A stretch of 5,085 nucleotides of DNA from an uncultured Pseudomonadota bacterium (GTDB taxonomy: Bacteria; Pseudomonadota; Gammaproteobacteria; Burkholderiales; Thiobacillaceae): assembly GCA_903883985.1 (NCBI GenBank), contig CAISDD010000168.1, positions 1-5,085 on the forward strand, given 5' to 3'. Below the pieces are notes generated by a model. It was not told the DNA's origin and did no database searches. It worked only from the letters and a program-made list of their open reading frames with translations. Position numbers and translations under genes: made by a program. How positions within the stretch are numbered: the first letter of the stretch is position 1; each line of letters starts with the position of its first letter. This document shows, piece by piece, positions 1-4,874 of this stretch.

Positions 1-278
1 AGGTTGCCAGCCAATTCAGCGAAAGTAGCCAGGATTTGGCTGGTGGACGGCATGGTGACGAGGAGCCAGGCAGGGAGCGTTTCAGATGCGCGAAGGCATG
101 GGTTCGGTTGAGTTTGTAATTGTCGGGAGTGTTGTTGATCGCTTTGGCTTCGATAACGGCGACAGCAACCCGTACACGAGTGAATGCGTTAGGTTCGAGA
201 CGAAATTTTTCGCGAAGTTCATCTGTTTTGAGATAGTCAATTAAGTTGACAAGAATAGTCTGGTATTGGAGAGGTCAA
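1..278 (-). pseudogene. unrecognised gene start, probably frameshifted, running off the left edge
   Basis: A TTG start at 278-276 has a good Shine-Dalgarno (AAGGA at 290-286, 7 nt spacer). That frame gives LTSPIPDYSCQLN and then stops. The +1 frame, open from 274 to the window edge, reads like real protein: ILVNLIDYLKTDEL, then FTRVRVAVAVIEAKAINN, then NYKLNRTHAFA. From about position 100 a third frame looks better (LPAWLLVTMPSTSQILATF). The frame changes suggest one or two indels, either decay or sequence error. A clean but shorter alternative is a gene starting at ATG 53-51, but it lacks a ribosome site. The RVRVAVAVIEAK pattern faintly recalls small phage structural proteins; that is memory-based and weak. 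The stretch is visibly more AT-rich than the genes to its right, consistent with separate origin. Confidence 0.4.
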
Positions 279-313
279 AACAATATCCTTATATATCCAT
301 TGCTTACGTAACA

Positions 314-319
314 ATTATA
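314..319 (-). promoter_or_regulatory. candidate -10 box for the leftmost gene
   Basis: The minus strand reads TATAAT, a perfect sigma-70 -10 match, about 36 nt upstream of the TTG start at 278. No convincing -35 lies 16-18 nt upstream (GGGACC or GGACCA), so the call rests on the -10 and the AT-rich setting alone. Confidence 0.3.
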
Positions 320-350
320 TCGCAATGTTTTCGCTGTGGTCCCGAGTTGC

Positions 351-479
351 TTAAGTTGAGAGGATTGCTTCCTTATCCCCCAGCAGCAGAAAACGCCACA
401 AGTTACCGGCGGCAAACACCGTCCATAGCAGGAAGAAAGCGCCGATCAGACGGCCAAGCTAGGGCAAAATCCGTTTCAT
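351..479 (-). pseudogene. small hydrophobic membrane protein interrupted by an amber codon
   Basis: The ATG at 479-477 lies 10 nt after the stop of the exported ankyrin gene, as expected of the last gene of the cluster. The reading is MKRILP, then TAG at 461-459, then LGRLIGAFFLLWTVFAAGNL, then WRFLLLGDKEAILST and TAA at 353-351. Read through the TAG, it would be a 42-residue protein with a basic start and one membrane span (about residues 9-27). A TGG to TAG change would be enough, giving a Trp at position 7. Otherwise translation would need a downstream start (CTG in LIGAFF), or the gene is dead. Function not recognised. Confidence 0.45.
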
Positions 480-489
480 GGCCGACGCA

Positions 490-1476
490 TCACTTGAGCA
501 TCCGCAGCAAGCGCAGATTGTCCATGGCCCCGGAGGAATTCCAGTCTTGAGGCGCGCCGCCGGGCGGATTGTGGCCGAGCCGAACGAGCTTTTCGCGCTC
601 GATCGCCATCAGGCGCTGGATTTCGGCGGCGTCCGGCCGGGCGTCCTTGAAATTGTCCTCGGCGTACTCAAAGATCGTCTTGCCCCGGTAGGGATAGCGG
701 CTGACCCGGGCACCATGAGCCAGCAACAGGCGCACCGCCGCCAGGTTGCCGGCTTCCACCGCGCTCAACAGGGCGGTGCGGCCCTGAATCGCTACATAGT
801 GGGGCGGCACGCCGGCCTCCAGCAGCACCTGCATGGCATTGAAATCACCCATGAAAACAGCCACCCACACCTGGTCGACGACACCGATGCTTGTAAACCT
901 TTCCCGGGGCACGGCGCCGATGAGGGCCGCCACGATCTCGGTTTTTTGTTTTGATTTCTCGCGGCCTTTCAGGACCAGGCTGAGGGGCGTTTGCTTCTCG
1001 TCGCTGGTCTGGAGCGGATCAAGCCCCTGGCCCAGCAGCAGCTTCACCACCTCGACATGCAACAGCCGCGCAGCCCAGGCCAGGGCCGAATTGCCGTGAG
1101 GGTCCAGTGCATGAAGCTGCGCCGGCTGACGCTGGGTTAAGTCCGCCAGGGCGCTCGGCATATCGGCCACCGCCAGCAACACCGCCAGGGGGTAGCCGGG
1201 TTCCGGCTTGCCCACATAACTGATGCGCTTCCTGGGTTCGGCGAGTTGCATGACTTCCCGCTCGCTGACGCATTCCAGGAAGTCGGCGCCGGCATCAATG
1301 CGTTGAAGCACCCTATCCTCCTCTCCGGCCAGAGCCGCCCGGACCAGGGGCGACAGCGCCTCTGGCATCGCTCCGCAAGGTGCCGCCGTGGGGAAATCAG
1401 CATAGGCAGGCGCAGCGGCGCCCAGGGCCAGGAGGCACGCCGCCATACGAAACCTGAAATTCAAGGAGATTGTCAC
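490..1476 (-). CDS. exported ankyrin-repeat protein
   Basis: A 328-residue protein. The N-terminus has a Sec-type signal peptide: a basic segment (RFR, residues 8-10), a hydrophobic core (about 11-22) and a likely cleavage after AYA (26), so the mature protein should be periplasmic or secreted. Ankyrin-like helix pairs are visible at about 43-66 (LVRAALAGEEDRVLQRIDAGAD), 127-155 (DPHGNSALAWAA, VVKLLLGQGLDP), 200-223 (AVFMGDFNAMQVLLEAGV) and 231-258 (GRTALLSAVEAGNLAAVRLLLAHGA). Ankyrins mediate protein binding and show no catalytic residues. The GTG start at 1476 is preferred: GAGG lies just upstream, it overlaps the previous stop as GTGA (translational coupling), and it supplies the basic signal-peptide end. 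An ATG at 1446 would lose that end. Small exported ankyrin proteins sometimes act as immunity or anti-stress partners, but nothing here proves such a role. Confidence 0.85.
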   Translation of the reverse strand: MTISLNFRFRMAACLLALGAAAPAYADFPTAAPCGAMPEALSPLVRAALAGEEDRVLQRIDAGADFLECVSEREVMQLAEPRKRISYVGKPEPGYPLAVLLAVADMPSALADLTQRQPAQLHALDPHGNSALAWAARLLHVEVVKLLLGQGLDPLQTSDEKQTPLSLVLKGREKSKQKTEIVAALIGAVPRERFTSIGVVDQVWVAVFMGDFNAMQVLLEAGVPPHYVAIQGRTALLSAVEAGNLAAVRLLLAHGARVSRYPYRGKTIFEYAEDNFKDARPDAAEIQRLMAIEREKLVRLGHNPPGGAPQDWNSSGAMDNLRLLRMLK

Positions 1477-1955
1477 TGGTCCTCGCCTAATGCTCCGAAA
1501 GCCGGTTCGCTACGGCAAGAAAACGCCTGCCAGGCCGTCACGATTTCCCGTTCCAGATAGCTAGCAAACTCGCCCCGCTCCAGGCCTTGGGCCAGTTCCC
1601 CCTGAACCAGGGTTTCCAGCAAGCGGGCATCCAGCAGCAGGGAAAAGGCAAAACGCTCGCCCGGCGCAGCCGCCGACACATCCCCACCCGGGCCGGCCAG
1701 TTCCACCACGGTCCATTCCGTGCTCAGGTGAATTTCCGGCGCCTGTGTCAATTCGAAGGTTTCCTGTGTTTCCCACGACGGGCCGTCCAGGCGGGCATAA
1801 GTGCTCGCCAGCGCCCCCCCAATGCGCAGCAGGAGCGCCCGCGCCAAGCGGCCAAGGTCCACCCGTTGCCAAAGGGGGATGGCCTCGTCCAGCGCCTCAT
1901 CCCCCTCGGCCTGGCTACAGATCGCCGCCAGGCAACCCGCTGGCTTTCCGCCCAC
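1473..1955 (-). CDS. hypothetical soluble protein, middle gene of the cluster
   Basis: A 160-residue protein that I do not recognise. It has no signal peptide or membrane span. It is mixed alpha/beta: helix-like stretches near LGRLARALLLRIGGALAS (about 34-51), a beta-like centre (ETFELT, EWTVVELAG, RFAFSLLLDA) and an acidic C-terminal helix with LERGEFASYLEREIVTAWQ. The start is uncertain. GTG at 1955 lacks a clear ribosome site, and the frame stays open upstream to the TAG at 1991-1989, so a CTG at 1967 is also possible. It lies 33 nt after the end of the membrane protein gene, in the same reading frame, and its TGA overlaps the GTG of the ankyrin gene. This implies co-transcription and probably a shared function. 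Confidence 0.7.
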   Translation of the reverse strand: MGGKPAGCLAAICSQAEGDEALDEAIPLWQRVDLGRLARALLLRIGGALASTYARLDGPSWETQETFELTQAPEIHLSTEWTVVELAGPGGDVSAAAPGERFAFSLLLDARLLETLVQGELAQGLERGEFASYLEREIVTAWQAFSCRSEPAFGALGEDQ

Positions 1956-1988
1956 CCTGAATACCAGCCCGCCAGCGAGGGCCGGTGG

Positions 1989-2853
1989 CTAAATTCCCAC
2001 CGTCGTCAGATTGACAAACAACGCTTCCGTTGCCTGCCCCACCCGCCAGGCCACGGCCCGAAACGGCCGCATGGGGATGAGCAGCCCGGCCACCCGGCTC
2101 AAGGCCATACCGTAATACAAGGCTTGCCGCTGCCGATCACCCTGCCAGCGCTGCTCCAACAACGCGCCCAGATGCAAGGGCTGGCAGCTCAAGCCAGCCA
2201 GCTCCAGTTCCAGGCATTCGCCGGAACGCAATCGCAGCTTCAAATCCGTCACCTGCCTACCTTGCGCCGTCGGCAACAAGGTCCGGCCCAACGCGGCTAT
2301 CTGGGTCCAAACCAAGGTGCGCGTCCCCACCATCAGGCCCTGGGCATCCAGGCGATACGCAGGCACGCCCACCGCCCGCCACCACAAGCGCTGGCACGCC
2401 TGGAACGCCAGCCAGCCGCAGCGCCGGCACCAGGGGCGCAAGGGCCAGGAAAAACACCTTGCGGGTGACGAAATCCGCTCCGAGAAAGGGCAAGGTCGCC
2501 GCCGCAAAGTAGGCCATCACCCCACATCCGACCAGTCCGAATACAGCACGCACCAGCCAGACACCGTGCCGGTAGCACACCTCGAATTCGACATCAGCCG
2601 ACTGTGCCCCGCGCCAGGCCAAGGTTTCCGCCGGCCAGGACCAGGCAAAGACAGCGTCCCCCCCACGCAGCCAGTCATGGCGCACCTGCCCCGGCGGCAG
2701 CGGCCCGGCCCAGGCATCCTCCGGAACCGGTTTCCCGAAACACATTGCCAGGAAAGATTTCAAGATCAGCCAAACCAAAGCCACGCCCAAGCCGGCCAGG
2801 GATAAGGCGGCCAGGGGCATCTGGGCATATAGGCGCTGGGCAAGTTCAAACAA
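1989..2853 (-). pseudogene. three-TM membrane protein with PH-like C-terminal domain, frameshifted
   Basis: Two frames join into one plausible protein. The first (from TTG 2853, or ATG 2820) gives membrane spans at about residues 12-38, 97-124 and 132-148, with a hydrophilic Trp-rich segment between the first two. The second continues as LWWRAVGVPAYRLDAQGLMV, then LVWTQIAALGRTLLP, then LKLRLRSGECLELELAG, to TAG at 1991-1989. The strand pattern of the second part (a W-x-x-I strand, then a basic-hydrophobic strand) resembles bacterial PH-like domains that follow TM helices; this is an inference. The frame changes at a tandem AGCCAGCC (2410-2417). Removing one 4-bp copy restores a continuous 286-residue protein reading PALRLAFQACQRLWW. 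The cause is slippage or a sequence error. There is no strong ribosome site at either start. Function unknown; probably an inner-membrane partner of the genes downstream. Confidence 0.7.
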
Positions 2854-2938
2854 AATGACTAGGGTTCCCGAGATGGAATGGTATGTCAGGCCGCGCTACA
2901 CACGGCACTTAACAATGTCTGCAGTAGGAAGATGGCCG

Positions 2939-3361
2939 CTACAGGCAGTTCATGCCCAGCACCTTCGCCGCCTTGTTCAGGCGCGTGTCGAAGCAGGCGA
3001 AACACACCGGCACCTGGGCAATGCGTCCGGTCTCGAAGGCGGCGGCCAGCTGGACGCTGTCGTAGCCGCGCAGGGCAAAGGTGACCGCATACTCCCCCGC
3101 CCGCTCCACCAGCACCTGACTCACCTCCATAACCACGAAGCGCGGCCAATCCCGCGCCAGCGCCGCCTTGGCCAGTTCGATGACCGGCCCGTCTGCCGGC
3201 ACTTCCCGGGCACGGCGACTCAAGGCGGCATGGGCCTCTGCCCAGGCAATGCGGCACACGGCCACGGCTTCGCTTTCCGCCACCCGGGCCTGCACCAGAT
3301 CGCTGTCCACCTCCAGAATGTAAAGTTTGACCAGGGCGGAGGTGTCGCAGAACAGGATCAT
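2939..3361 (-). CDS. vapC: PIN-domain toxin, VapC-like ribonuclease
   Basis: A 140-residue PIN-domain protein. The N-terminal strand MILFCDTSALVKLY carries the first acidic metal ligand (D6). E42 sits in WAEAHAALSRR, D101 in GYDSVQLAAA, and D125 in the terminal FACFDTRLNKAA strand, giving the usual four acidic positions. VapC toxins are Mg-dependent endoribonucleases that cut tRNA or rRNA when free of antitoxin. The length is normal and nothing is missing. Its ATG overlaps the antitoxin TGA as ATGA (3361-3358), so the two are translationally coupled. The RNA target cannot be read from sequence. Confidence 0.9.
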   Translation of the reverse strand: MILFCDTSALVKLYILEVDSDLVQARVAESEAVAVCRIAWAEAHAALSRRAREVPADGPVIELAKAALARDWPRFVVMEVSQVLVERAGEYAVTFALRGYDSVQLAAAFETGRIAQVPVCFACFDTRLNKAAKVLGMNCL

Positions 3362-3621
3362 CCCCGGTCTTCCAGCACCAGGGCGGACGGGAGCTTGCCG
3401 CCTGCCTGCAAGCTCAGGGCCGCGCCTTCCGGCTTGCCTCCCTGCCAGGTCGCCACCCCCGCCGCAAGCAGACGCGCCAGGCCCGCACTCTCCGTCGCCG
3501 GCACCCCCACGAGGCGGGCCACCACCTTGCGGTGGGAAGTCAGCTCAATGGCCTGCCCGGCCTGGGCCTGCAGCACGTATTGGGACAAATGAGACTTGAA
3601 ATCCCGCATCGGCACTTCCAT
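3358..3621 (-). CDS. Phd/YefM-family antitoxin
   Basis: An 87-residue antitoxin. The N-terminal half has the Phd/YefM DNA-binding pattern: MRDFKSHLSQYVLQAQAGQ, then IELTSHRKVVARLVG. The C-terminal half (about 45-87) is the variable toxin-wrapping tail. It should bind and neutralise the PIN toxin encoded immediately downstream and repress its own promoter. The ATG at 3621 is chosen because AGAGG lies 6 nt upstream (3632-3628). A second ATG four codons in has no comparable site. A candidate promoter and inverted repeat lie just upstream. Confidence 0.9.
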   Translation of the reverse strand: MEVPMRDFKSHLSQYVLQAQAGQAIELTSHRKVVARLVGVPATESAGLARLLAAGVATWQGGKPEGAALSLQAGGKLPSALVLEDRG

Positions 3622-3630
3622 TTGAGACCT

Positions 3631-3645
3631 CTTTTTAATAAAAAG
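3631..3645. promoter_or_regulatory. candidate operator: inverted repeat overlapping the antitoxin RBS
   Basis: CTTTTT (3631-3636), AAT, AAAAAG (3640-3645) is a perfect 6-bp inverted repeat with imperfect ACC/GGT extensions on each side. It sits between the candidate -10 and the antitoxin start and touches the AGAGG ribosome site. Autoregulation by the antitoxin is an inference from family behaviour. Confidence 0.35.
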
Positions 3646-3652
3646 GGTAGCG

Positions 3653-3682
3653 ATTGTGTTCTGCTCGTGCCAAACCAGTCAA
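3653..3682 (-). promoter_or_regulatory. candidate sigma-70 promoter of the toxin-antitoxin operon
   Basis: On the minus strand TTGACT (3682-3677, 5 of 6 consensus) and CACAAT (3658-3653, 4 of 6) are separated by 18 nt. The predicted start falls at about 3646, right at the edge of the inverted repeat 3631-3645, giving a short leader before the antitoxin ATG at 3621. Confidence 0.45.
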
Positions 3683-3686
3683 GTAA

Positions 3687-3713
3687 GGTGGATAAGCCGA
3701 AGGCGCATCCACC
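3687..3713. repeat. REP-like palindrome, GGTGGAT type
   Basis: GGTGGAT (3687-3693) pairs perfectly with ATCCACC (3707-3713). The 13-nt interior holds its own GCC/GGC stem. I know this GGTGGAT...ATCCACC form as a recurrent intergenic repeat in proteobacterial genomes (from memory). First of three distinct palindromes between the antitoxin and the secreted protein genes. Confidence 0.6.
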
Positions 3714-3731
3714 CTACGAACTTCATGCATC

Positions 3732-3751
3732 TGTCGGAACAAGTTCCGACA
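3732..3751. repeat. perfect 9-bp palindrome, TGTCGGAAC type
   Basis: TGTCGGAAC (3732-3740), AA, GTTCCGACA (3743-3751) is a perfect inverted repeat with a 2-nt centre. It has no U-run on either side, so it does not look like a classical intrinsic terminator. A second REP-like unit or a transcription-end structure for the small secreted protein gene is more likely. Confidence 0.55.
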
Positions 3752-3752
3752 A

Positions 3753-3781
3753 GCCGGCTGAAGCCGGCCACACGAGGCTTA
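3753..3781. repeat. REP-like hairpin GCCGGCT abutting a stop codon, copy 1
   Basis: GCCGGCT (3753-3759), GA, AGCCGGC (3762-3768) forms a 7-bp hairpin. The segment 3756-3781 recurs almost unchanged at 4875-4905 (same 14-nt core GGCTGAAGCCGGCC, then CACxCGAxGGCTTA). In both copies the outer end TTA is the TAA stop codon of a minus-strand gene. Confidence 0.65.
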
Positions 3782-4012
3782 CTTCCGGCTGCACTGCTCC
3801 GGCCGCATGGTTTTTTCGGAGGCATTGCCCTTGCCATCCGACTTGCAGACCTGGTGGCCCTGGGCATCCACCTTGGCGGCGGCGTCCGAACTGCTGCTGG
3901 CATTCACGGTCACGTAGGTGACGCCGCTATTGCAGTAAACCTTGCAGGAATATTCTTCGGCATGGACGGCACCCATCAGGGCGAACAGGCTGACAAAAAG
4001 CAGTTTCTTCAT
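3779..4012 (-). CDS. small secreted four-cysteine protein
   Basis: A 77-residue protein with a clear Sec signal peptide: MKKLLFVSLFALMGAVHA, cleaved after residue 18. The mature part of about 59 residues is polar and carries C23, C27, C56 and C74, enough for two disulfides in the periplasm. A Ser-rich linker (SSSSDAAA, 39-46) lies in the middle. Start support is GAGG at 4025-4022, 9 nt before the ATG. Family not recognised. It follows the DGR remnant by 124 nt on the same strand, and its stop codon is part of the REP-like repeat at 3753-3781. A link to the DGR is not shown. Confidence 0.75.
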   Translation of the reverse strand: MKKLLFVSLFALMGAVHAEEYSCKVYCNSGVTYVTVNASSSSDAAAKVDAQGHQVCKSDGKGNASEKTMRPEQCSRK

Positions 4013-4143
4013 GTTATGACACCTCGTTATGGACTTGCGAAATGGCCGCTGCCGGTTGCACCGACAAACGACCGGAATAGCCGCTCACGCCGCCCCAAAC
4101 GGCGGAGCCAAGGCGCGGGCGGGGTGCTGCACTCATCATGACG

Positions 4144-4163
4144 GCCCGTGGACACCTTCGGGC
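4144..4163. repeat. GCCCG/CGGGC hairpin beside the larger DGR hairpin
   Basis: GCCCG (4144-4148) pairs with CGGGC (4159-4163) across a 10-nt loop, 5 nt from the larger hairpin at 4168-4191 on its far side from the template repeat. The stem is short and may be chance in GC-rich DNA. Confidence 0.35.
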
Positions 4164-4167
4164 ACAC

Positions 4168-4191
4168 CCGCTTTCCCCGTGGGGAAAGCGG
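4168..4191. repeat. perfect 11-bp hairpin just downstream of the template repeat
   Basis: CCGCTTTCCCC (4168-4178) and GGGGAAAGCGG (4181-4191) are perfectly complementary around a 2-nt centre. In practice that is a 10-bp stem with a tetraloop (CACG on the minus strand). It begins about 20 nt after the end of the TR. Known DGRs carry a GC-rich hairpin or cruciform of 7-10 bp with a 4-nt loop downstream of the variable repeat that aids retrohoming. The loop here is not the usual GRNA type, and the hairpin is on the template side. There is no U-tract, so an intrinsic terminator is less likely. Confidence 0.65.
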
Positions 4192-4210
4192 CTCCGGCGC
4201 GTGAAGGCGT

Positions 4211-4327
4211 GCTGGCAAGACGGAAACCGTTGTTGTTGTTCCGGTTGCCGGGCGAGTTTTTGTTGCGGTTGGCGGAGCGCAAGTTTCTGGTGGTGTTGTT
4301 CCAGGAACCGCCGCGCACCACGCGCCC
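4211..4327 (-). other. DGR template repeat (TR), FGE/C-type-lectin type
   Basis: The minus strand encodes GRVVRGGSW (4327-4301), then 24 codons of which 11 are AAC (NNTTRN, ANRNKN, GNRNNNN; 4300-4229), then GFRLAS (4228-4211). RGGSW...GFRLA is the C-terminal signature of formylglycine-generating-enzyme-like C-type lectin folds used as variable proteins by DGRs. Runs of AAC are the hallmark of a TR, because the DGR reverse transcriptase mutates template adenines and AAC codons maximise amino-acid diversity without stops. A used variable repeat would show many of these adenines replaced; here they are intact, so this is the template. It sits directly after the RT thumb remnant on the same strand. 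The matching variable repeat is not in the window. Confidence 0.88.
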
Positions 4328-4638
4328 ATCAGGCGGGCCGTCAGGCTCCCGCAGCGGGTCGATTTCAGGATCGAACCACCCGCCGCGAAAGAGGGTATGG
4401 CGCAAGCGCCAGGTATCGGCATTCCCGGCATGGGCAATCCATGCCTGAATGTGTTGTTGCACGGCCTCCGGCCCCACCGTGCCCGCGCGCCAACGATCCC
4501 GCAAGCCCCGCAGACGATTGCGAAAACGGCGCACATTGGCTTCCGGCAGACGGCGATGGTCCCCCGGCAGCAGCACATAGCCGAGAAAATCGGCGGCCTG
4601 CGTCGTTGGCGCCACAAAGGTTTTGACCGGATGCAGCG

Positions 4639-4671
4639 CGTAGGTTGGGCTGAGCACCGCGAAGCCCAACA
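4639..4671 (-). repeat. REP-like GTTGGGCT palindrome at the RT breakpoint, copy A
   Basis: GTTGGGCT (4644-4651) and AGCCCAAC (4663-4670) form a perfect 8-bp stem with an 11-nt loop, flanked by CGTAG. RT homology begins directly beside it. The same unit, inverted, occurs at 4731-4764. Confidence 0.7.
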
Positions 4672-4730
4672 ATCAACAAACGCAAAAAGCCAAACATGCA
4701 GTCGACCCACAAACAATCTTGGGCGCATCA

Positions 4731-4764
4731 AATGTTGGGCTTCCTTGCGTCAGCCCACCCTCCG
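4731..4764 (+). repeat. REP-like GTTGGGCT palindrome, inverted copy B
   Basis: GTTGGGCT (4734-4741) and AGCCCACC (4752-4759) form an 8-bp stem with one mismatch. Aligned to the reverse complement of 4639-4671, most positions match, including the outer CCxACG/CCxCCG end. The two copies face each other about 60 nt apart, like a REP doublet. Nothing codes in the spacer 4672-4730. Confidence 0.65.
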
Positions 4765-4836
4765 CTTGCTGGCGATGGCCGGAAACAAGTCGCGGGCGGG
4801 GCGGCTCATGGCTGTGCCAAGCCAAACCGTAGGAAC

Positions 4837-4868
4837 TGTAGGGCGGGCTTCAGCCCGCCACTCCTACA
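4837..4868. repeat. long REP-like hairpin, TGTAG-GGCGGGCT type
   Basis: An inner stem GGCGGGCT (4842-4849)/AGCCCGCC (4852-4859) and an outer stem TGTAG (4837-4841)/CTACA (4864-4868) make a nearly continuous 13-bp hairpin with a 4-nt bulge. It lies just downstream (minus strand) of the repeat that follows the Avd-like remnant. The stretch 4765-4836 between repeats shows no gene I can support. Confidence 0.65.
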
Positions 4869-4874
4869 CTGGCT

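Larger units (their letters stand above)
4136..4672 (-). pseudogene. C-terminal remnant of a DGR reverse transcriptase, reading into the TR
   Basis: The 178-codon open frame has three parts. Residues 1-12 (TTG at 4672 to about 4637) are translated REP repeat, not RT. Residues 13-104 match the thumb end of DGR-type reverse transcriptases: LHPVKTFVAPTTQAADFLGY (13-32), DHRRLPEANVRRFRNRLRGL (38-57), and IQAWIAHAGNADTWRLRH (75-92). Residues 116-153 are the TR read in frame. The fingers and palm with the catalytic YxDD motif are absent; about two thirds of a normal RT is missing, with the break at the GTTGGGCT repeat. No real start codon or ribosome site exists. The protein could not act as an RT. 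The tail after the TR (residues 154-178) ends at TGA 4138-4136. Group II intron or retron origin is less likely given the adjoining AAC-rich template. Confidence 0.82.

Noticed and set aside
1587..2468. Long plus-strand open frame (293 codons)
   Set aside because: It is antisense to the minus-strand cluster, with Gln/Pro/Arg-rich low-complexity translation typical of a shadow frame in GC-rich DNA, and no ribosome site or domain.
2855..3592. Plus-strand open frame (245 codons)
   Set aside because: It lies opposite the well-supported PIN toxin and Phd-like antitoxin; its translation is His/Arg/Gln-rich with no recognisable domain.
3645..3680. Sigma-54-like promoter (TTGGCACG) upstream of the antitoxin
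   Set aside because: The GG element is present, but no GC dinucleotide sits at the required -12 spacing. The sigma-70 pair TTGACT/CACAAT is better.
3687..3781. Three clustered palindromes as a CRISPR array
   Set aside because: The three units differ in sequence, have no regular spacers and are each palindromic, so they are REP-like repeats rather than a CRISPR.
4093..4112. CCGCC/GGCGG stem-loop between the TR and the secreted protein gene
   Set aside because: Only a 5-bp stem in very GC-rich DNA with no U-tract; not distinguishable from chance.
4229..4300. AAC runs as a simple-sequence repeat or coding microsatellite
   Set aside because: The AAC codons are interspersed with specific CGC, TCC, GCC and GGC codons and framed by conserved RGGSW and GFRLA motifs beside an RT, which fits a DGR template better.
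4027..4731. Minus-strand 234-codon frame over the RT remnant and TR
   Set aside because: It is out of frame with the RT thumb and TR motifs, and its Arg/Cys/Pro-rich translation is a shadow.
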